From positions 1 through 10,700 of the forward strand of contig WKLE02000318.1 in assembly GCA_014885115.2 (NCBI GenBank): a stretch of DNA of 10,700 nucleotides, given 5' to 3'. The DNA comes from Asterionellopsis glacialis (taxonomy: Eukaryota > Bacillariophyta > Plagiogrammaphyceae > Rhaphoneidales > Asterionellopsidaceae). Made by a program: the position numbers and the translations under genes. The notes under the pieces are model-generated. The model did no database searches and was not told where the DNA came from. It saw nothing but the letters and a program-made list of their open reading frames with translations. Shown here piece by piece: positions 8,347 through 10,700 of this stretch. The stretch's first letter is position 1. Each line of letters starts with the position of its first letter.

Positions 8347-8501
8347 TGGACAGACTGTGATGTGATGACGTCACGAACCGGGACAGACGTGATGACATGA
8401 TGACATCATCATACGGACAGACAAGATGACATGATGACGGCATCGAGCGGACAGACGCAAACGTGCAGTGACGTGCTGTGTTCATGTGAACGCTGACAAC
8501 A
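8347..8501 (+). promoter_or_regulatory. CRE-like array in LTR2
   Basis: GGACAGAC words begin at about 8347, 8380, 8414 and 8448 (spacing 33-34 bp). Between or after them lie TGACGTCA at 8366-8373 (intact), TGACATCA at 8401-8408, TGACGGCA at 8435-8442 and TGACAACA at 8494-8501. The first three octamers are 35 and 34 bp apart. TGACGTCA is a palindromic bZIP site, and the interleaved GGACAGAC suggests a second factor (inference). A CCAATTGG box follows at 8586-8593. Confidence 0.6.
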
Positions 8502-8602
8502 TAAGCAAAGTGCATCAAATTCCACTCCGCAGCAGAAGCATGATGCATCACGCCAGAACACAGTGATGTGCCAACTCGGCACCCTCCAATTGGCTGCCTC
8601 AG

Positions 8603-8650
8603 GGAGTTTGGTTCACATGTTAAAACCAAACTCCGTTGGAATCCAAACTC
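8603..8650 (+). other. LTR2 hairpin with alternative pairing partner
   Basis: GGAGTTTGGTT (8603-8613) and AACCAAACTCC (8624-8634) are perfect 11-base complements around a 10-base loop. A second CCAAACTC at 8643-8650 could pair with the same GAGTTTGG, so two mutually exclusive hairpins are possible. Its place downstream of the putative enhancer and CCAAT box would put it in or near the transcribed part of the LTR (inference). Confidence 0.6.
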
Positions 8651-8746
8651 TAAGTAGATCTGCCGTAGGATCTTGTACTGCAATTGGGTTGAGAAGACGA
8701 ATTGGTGAATTGTTGGGTATTTTTAGCAACTAGTTAAAATAGCTCA

Positions 8747-8868
8747 TAATTTATTCACTCTAACAAACTCTACTCCATTTTCAATATTTTTTATCACTTT
8801 TCATTAATTGTTGTCAGCATAGTGCAGCACTTATGCATTGTTTTTTGTTTGTTATATGTTAAATGTGT
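8747..8868. other. Short AT-rich junction between LTR2 and the gag-protease fragment
   Basis: No coding pattern is seen. The minus frame of the protease linker stops at 8869 and downstream codons do not resemble pol. It may contain the unrecognised 3' end of LTR2. Confidence 0.5.
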
Positions 8869-9516
8869 TCAATGTTTAGCAGCCTTGCCTAAATCAACTT
8901 TTTCATAATTAGCATCTAATATGAATGATTGGCATAATTCCTCTTCCTTGAGAACAGATGGCTGGATGGCCATGTGGTAGATTGCTTCTGCCCGTTTGGG
9001 GTTTGAAACCTGGCCATGTGGTTTCATTGGTAGTTTGTAACCTTCCCAGTAGATAGTTTGCATGCTAAAATGAATGTCAAGGGCCATGGCCTGCATAAGG
9101 TTGGTTCCAACAATCATGTCATATTGTGCATCTGCTTGGTTTGTTCTTTCATACACGTGGCAGGACCAAACTATGGTCTTCTTGTTGGTGAACTCCGGGA
9201 GTGTGAATTTTATTTGCGCCTTCTGCTTAGTGATAAAGTTACCACCTATGGTGGACCACTGCATAGGTTTAGGTTTTTTTTATGTACTGGCCTTCCCCTG
9301 TTTGACAAAATTCTTTAGGATGATTGTTGCTGTAGTACCAGTGTCAAGTACAATCCGTATAGGAACAAGCTCACCATCCTGGTTTATTATTTTGCCTACT
9401 ACTTCAGTAGTGCAATGTGTAGATTTTTGCTTTTTCGCTTTACACTGACTACACAGTATATTATACAATCGTTCTACATTTGGGAAAAGGTTTGAGTTGG
9501 TATAGGAAGTAGGCAT
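8869..9516 (-). pseudogene. Gypsy aspartic protease and protease-RT linker (second lineage)
   Basis: Read on the minus strand from 9516, a spacer leads to IRIVLDTGTTATIIL, whose Asp-Thr-Gly (codons at 9345-9337) is the active site of a retropepsin. A TAA at 9282-9280 interrupts. The same frame then runs on through MQWSTIGG, FTLPEF and YDMIVGTNLM (the hydrophobic-hydrophobic-Gly block near the protease C-terminus), then YWEGYKLPMK and the linker FILDANYEKVDLGKAAKH to a stop at 8869. Only one stop breaks an otherwise full-length protease. Linker residues differ from family A (EGYKLPMK against EDAEVPMK), so this is another gypsy lineage. The enzyme would process Gag and Pol in the particle. Confidence 0.8.
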
Positions 9517-9900
9517 AAAGTAGTCACTAATGTTTTCACTTCTATTTTTATATTTTTACATTTAGTTTTACTATGTTGAGTTAAGTACGAGCTTGGTTTG
9601 CTATCAGATGAAGAATCTGATTTGTACTGCTCTTTACATTTCTTTTTATTACTTTCTTTTGATAGTTTGAGCAAGCTAATCATTGCACTTACCTGTTCCT
9701 GCATGTATGTCTTGGATTTACTGAAATCCTTCCTTTTCCACTTGTCCGCAGTACACTCAGAGGTGTTATGGTTGTTCATATGGCAGTTGCTGCACCACTT
9801 ACAAGTGCACTGGCGCTTTTGATCATTTCTGTTGTTATTGCAATTGGAATTCTTTTCCTGTTGTTCACACTTGTGATTTTCCTTGGGCTTTGTAGGTCAC
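9517..9900 (-). pseudogene. Gag nucleocapsid region with CCHC zinc knuckle
   Basis: On the minus strand the codons at 9794-9753 read CSNCHMNNHNTSEC, an exact Cys-x2-Cys-x4-His-x4-Cys zinc knuckle that binds nucleic acid in retroelement Gag proteins. An extra CTCKW precedes it. Upstream, after a frame change near 9885-9900, comes a hydrophilic Asn/Gln/Lys-rich stretch. Downstream are basic and serine-rich residues (KESNKKKCKEQ, SDSSSDSKPSS). The frame is lost before the protease, with a shift between about 9520 and 9474. The knuckle itself is intact. Confidence 0.8.
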
Positions 9901-10269
9901 AATCAATAATATTGCAAACCTCTAACTTCTCAAAGTAGTCCACAGTATCTTCCCATGAGAGATTGTGAGGATCAAGATTGTTGGCAAGTAGGGTGGATTG
10001 CCACACAAGTGGTTTTGCTCTATCTAAAATATCAACGAGCTTGTCATTGTTGAATTTTCAAATGGTTTTGCCATTGTGATCCATCAGAAAATATGGCAAA
10101 TATTCATTCAACTGGCAAAGCCTTGCAACAAACTCTTGCATTAGTCATTGCTAAGTGATAGCAAAGGTAGTTCTTCTGGCACCTTGCCGCATGCCTAGAT
10201 GGGAAAAATTCTTGCCTACATTGTTAAGTACCAGTTCAAAGAGAGCTTCGGATCTTTCTGAACTGGTTT
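9901..10269 (-). pseudogene. Gag capsid-like fragment, cut by LTR3
   Basis: On the minus strand from about 10150 the text reads QEFVARLCQLNEYLPYF, then a TGA, then DKLVDILDRAKPLVWQSTLL, then LSWEDTVDYFEKLEV. These blocks are typical of the capsid part of gypsy Gag in this kind of element (retrotransposon Gag helical domain). Stops occur near 10150-10160 (TAG and TGA close together) and near 10060. The N-terminal end is missing because coding runs straight into LTR3 at 10269. No start codon can be assigned. It belongs with the knuckle and protease to its left. Confidence 0.7.
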
Positions 10270-10320
10270 TGCAGTAGGCAAGTCGCAAGACTTGCGCAAT
10301 ATGTCAATCAACCGTAGTAA

Positions 10321-10474
10321 CGGACAGACTGTGATGCGATGACGTCACGGACCGGACAGACATGATGACATGATGACGTCATCACACAGACAGACAAGAT
10401 GATGTGATGACGTCATCAAACGGACAGACGTGAACACGCAGTGACACACAGCATTATTGCAAACGCTGACGTCA
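10321..10474 (+). promoter_or_regulatory. Intact CRE-like array in LTR3
   Basis: Perfect TGACGTCA occurs at 10340-10347, 10374-10381, 10408-10415 and 10467-10474. The first three are exactly 34 bp apart. GGACAGAC-type words at 10321, 10353, 10387 (CAGACAGAC) and 10421 alternate with them at 32-34 bp. An inverted CCAAT (ATTGG) follows at 10542-10546. The octamer is the canonical CREB/ATF bZIP palindrome. A stress- or nutrient-responsive LTR enhancer is the natural inference, but no experiment is implied. Confidence 0.7.
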
Positions 10475-10555
10475 TGAGCAAAGCGTATCGAATTCCACGC
10501 CACAGCAGAACACGGTGACGCGCCTGACTCAGAGCGTTCCGATTGGCCGGCTCGG

Positions 10556-10603
10556 GGAGTTTGGTTCGCATGTTAAAACCAAACTCTGTTGGAAACCGAA
10601 CTC
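10556..10603 (+). other. LTR3 hairpin with alternative pairing partner
   Basis: GGAGTTTGGTT (10556-10566) faces AACCAAACTCT (10577-10587), ten Watson-Crick pairs plus a terminal G-U. The second possible arm is CCGAACTC (10596-10603), which pairs with one wobble. Same module as in LTR1 and LTR2. Confidence 0.55.
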
Positions 10604-10700
10604 TAAGTAGATCCGCCATAGGATCCCGTACTGCATTTGGGTGGTGAAGACAAATCGGTGAATTGTCGGATATTTTTAGTTAAACTCTAAAATAGCTCAT

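Larger units (their letters stand above)
5183..8746 (+). mobile_element. Ty3/gypsy retrotransposon copy, family A, 5'-truncated, with 3' LTR
   Basis: The domain order protease remnant, RT, RNase H, integrase, polypurine tract and LTR identifies a Ty3/gypsy element, because integrase follows RNase H. Gag and most of protease are absent and no matching 5' LTR is seen upstream. At least four frameshifts and about six in-frame stops interrupt pol, and two local duplications (5183/5445 and 7481-7542) are present. It cannot encode its own proteins. Its pol is closely related to the inverted piece at 656-1550 and its LTR to those at 1-419 and 10270-10700. Confidence 0.85.
8297..8746 (+). repeat. LTR family A, copy 2 (3' LTR of the plus-strand element)
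   Basis: The block matches 10270-10700 in direct orientation and 1-419 in inverted orientation. It begins TACAGTAGGC where the other copies have TGCAGTAGGC, implying one mutation of the terminal TG. Similarity to copy 3 is still visible at TATTTTTAG and AAAATAGCTCAT (8735-8746), where the window end of copy 3 stops the comparison, so the true 3' end is unknown. It shares with copy 1 a 21-bp segment (8538-8558, containing the palindrome TGATGCATCA) that copy 3 lacks. Confidence 0.85.
10270..10700 (+). repeat. LTR family A, copy 3 (cut by right window edge)
   Basis: Direct-orientation match to 8297-8746, starting with the canonical TG (TGCAGTAGGC) at 10270 and running off the window at AAAATAGCTCAT. 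It interrupts a minus-strand gag of another lineage and is not preceded by a polypurine tract. It is therefore either a solo LTR or the 5' LTR of a plus-strand element lying to the right. It lacks the 21-bp TGATGCATCA-containing segment found in copies 1 and 2 (deletion point between AGAA repeats at 10507-10510). All four CRE-like octamers are intact, so it looks the youngest of the three. Confidence 0.85.

Noticed and set aside
8234..8683. 149-codon minus-strand frame through LTR2, with a similar frame at 147-491 in LTR1
   Set aside because: Similarity between the two follows from LTR homology. In LTR3 the frame is lost and replaced by a different one (10416-10619). The encoded text is dominated by translated CRE repeats.
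9058..9448. Plus-strand frames of 86 and 124 codons, some hydrophobic
   Set aside because: Antisense shadows of the aspartic protease, which carries the Asp-Thr-Gly motif on the minus strand.
1..10700. CRISPR-like or prokaryotic repeat system suggested by the regular 34-bp spacing in the LTRs
   Set aside because: The interspersed sequences are themselves near-repeats, there are no cas genes, and the context is eukaryotic retroelements with a spliceosomal intron.
1..10700. LTR-like repeats as terminal inverted repeats of a DNA transposon
   Set aside because: LTR2 has a polypurine tract and pol in the standard order beside it, TG-type starts are seen, and LTR2 and LTR3 are direct repeats. No transposase was found. 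The inverted arrangement is kept as a separate finding.

Overview
This window is eukaryotic repeat DNA, AT-rich outside the repeats. It is built almost entirely from decayed Ty3/gypsy-type LTR retrotransposons, nested and inverted, around one broken intron-containing gene. The pol sequences (FVG(I/M)VN(F/Y)Y, WIHRSH, HTDHKNLTY, CVDLIGPY, YHTTLQATP blocks) resemble, from memory, gypsy elements common in diatoms and other marine protists. The organism cannot be proven from this stretch. No bacterial gene, rRNA, tRNA or CRISPR was seen.

Layout. 1-419: a long terminal repeat (LTR family A, copy 1) in minus orientation, running off the left edge. 420 to about 655: a plus-strand piece of another gypsy pol, fused head-on at about 655-662 to a minus-strand RNase H-to-RT piece (about 656-1550). 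About 1550-2225: AT-rich DNA with a ~44-bp tandem array of A-tracts. 2226-3822, minus: a broken multi-exon gene of unknown function. 3823-4299: no recognised gene. About 4300-5050: a weakly supported second LTR-like region with its own TGACGTCA site and 36-bp repeats. 5183-8258, plus: a long family-A pol pseudogene (protease remnant, RT, RNase H, integrase). It is followed by a polypurine tract and LTR copy 2 (8297 to about 8746). 8869-10269, minus: gag, zinc knuckle and aspartic protease of a different gypsy lineage. 10270-10700: LTR copy 3, running off the right edge.

The two family-A copies face away from each other: LTR1 plus pol on the minus strand at the left, pol plus LTR2 on the plus strand at the right. 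They bracket the broken gene as a very large inverted repeat. The three family-A LTRs share a regulatory layout of four TGACGTCA-type (CRE-like) sites, three of them about 34 bp apart and alternating with a GGACAGAC motif. This is followed by a CCAAT-type box and an 11-bp hairpin. LTR3 keeps all four octamers intact, while LTR1 and LTR2 have lost most of them, largely by CpG-type transitions, so LTR3 looks youngest.

No reading frame here is intact: every pol, gag and gene copy carries stops or frameshifts. Nothing in the window looks able to make its own transposition proteins. LTR3 could still be an active promoter or one end of a younger element continuing to the right.
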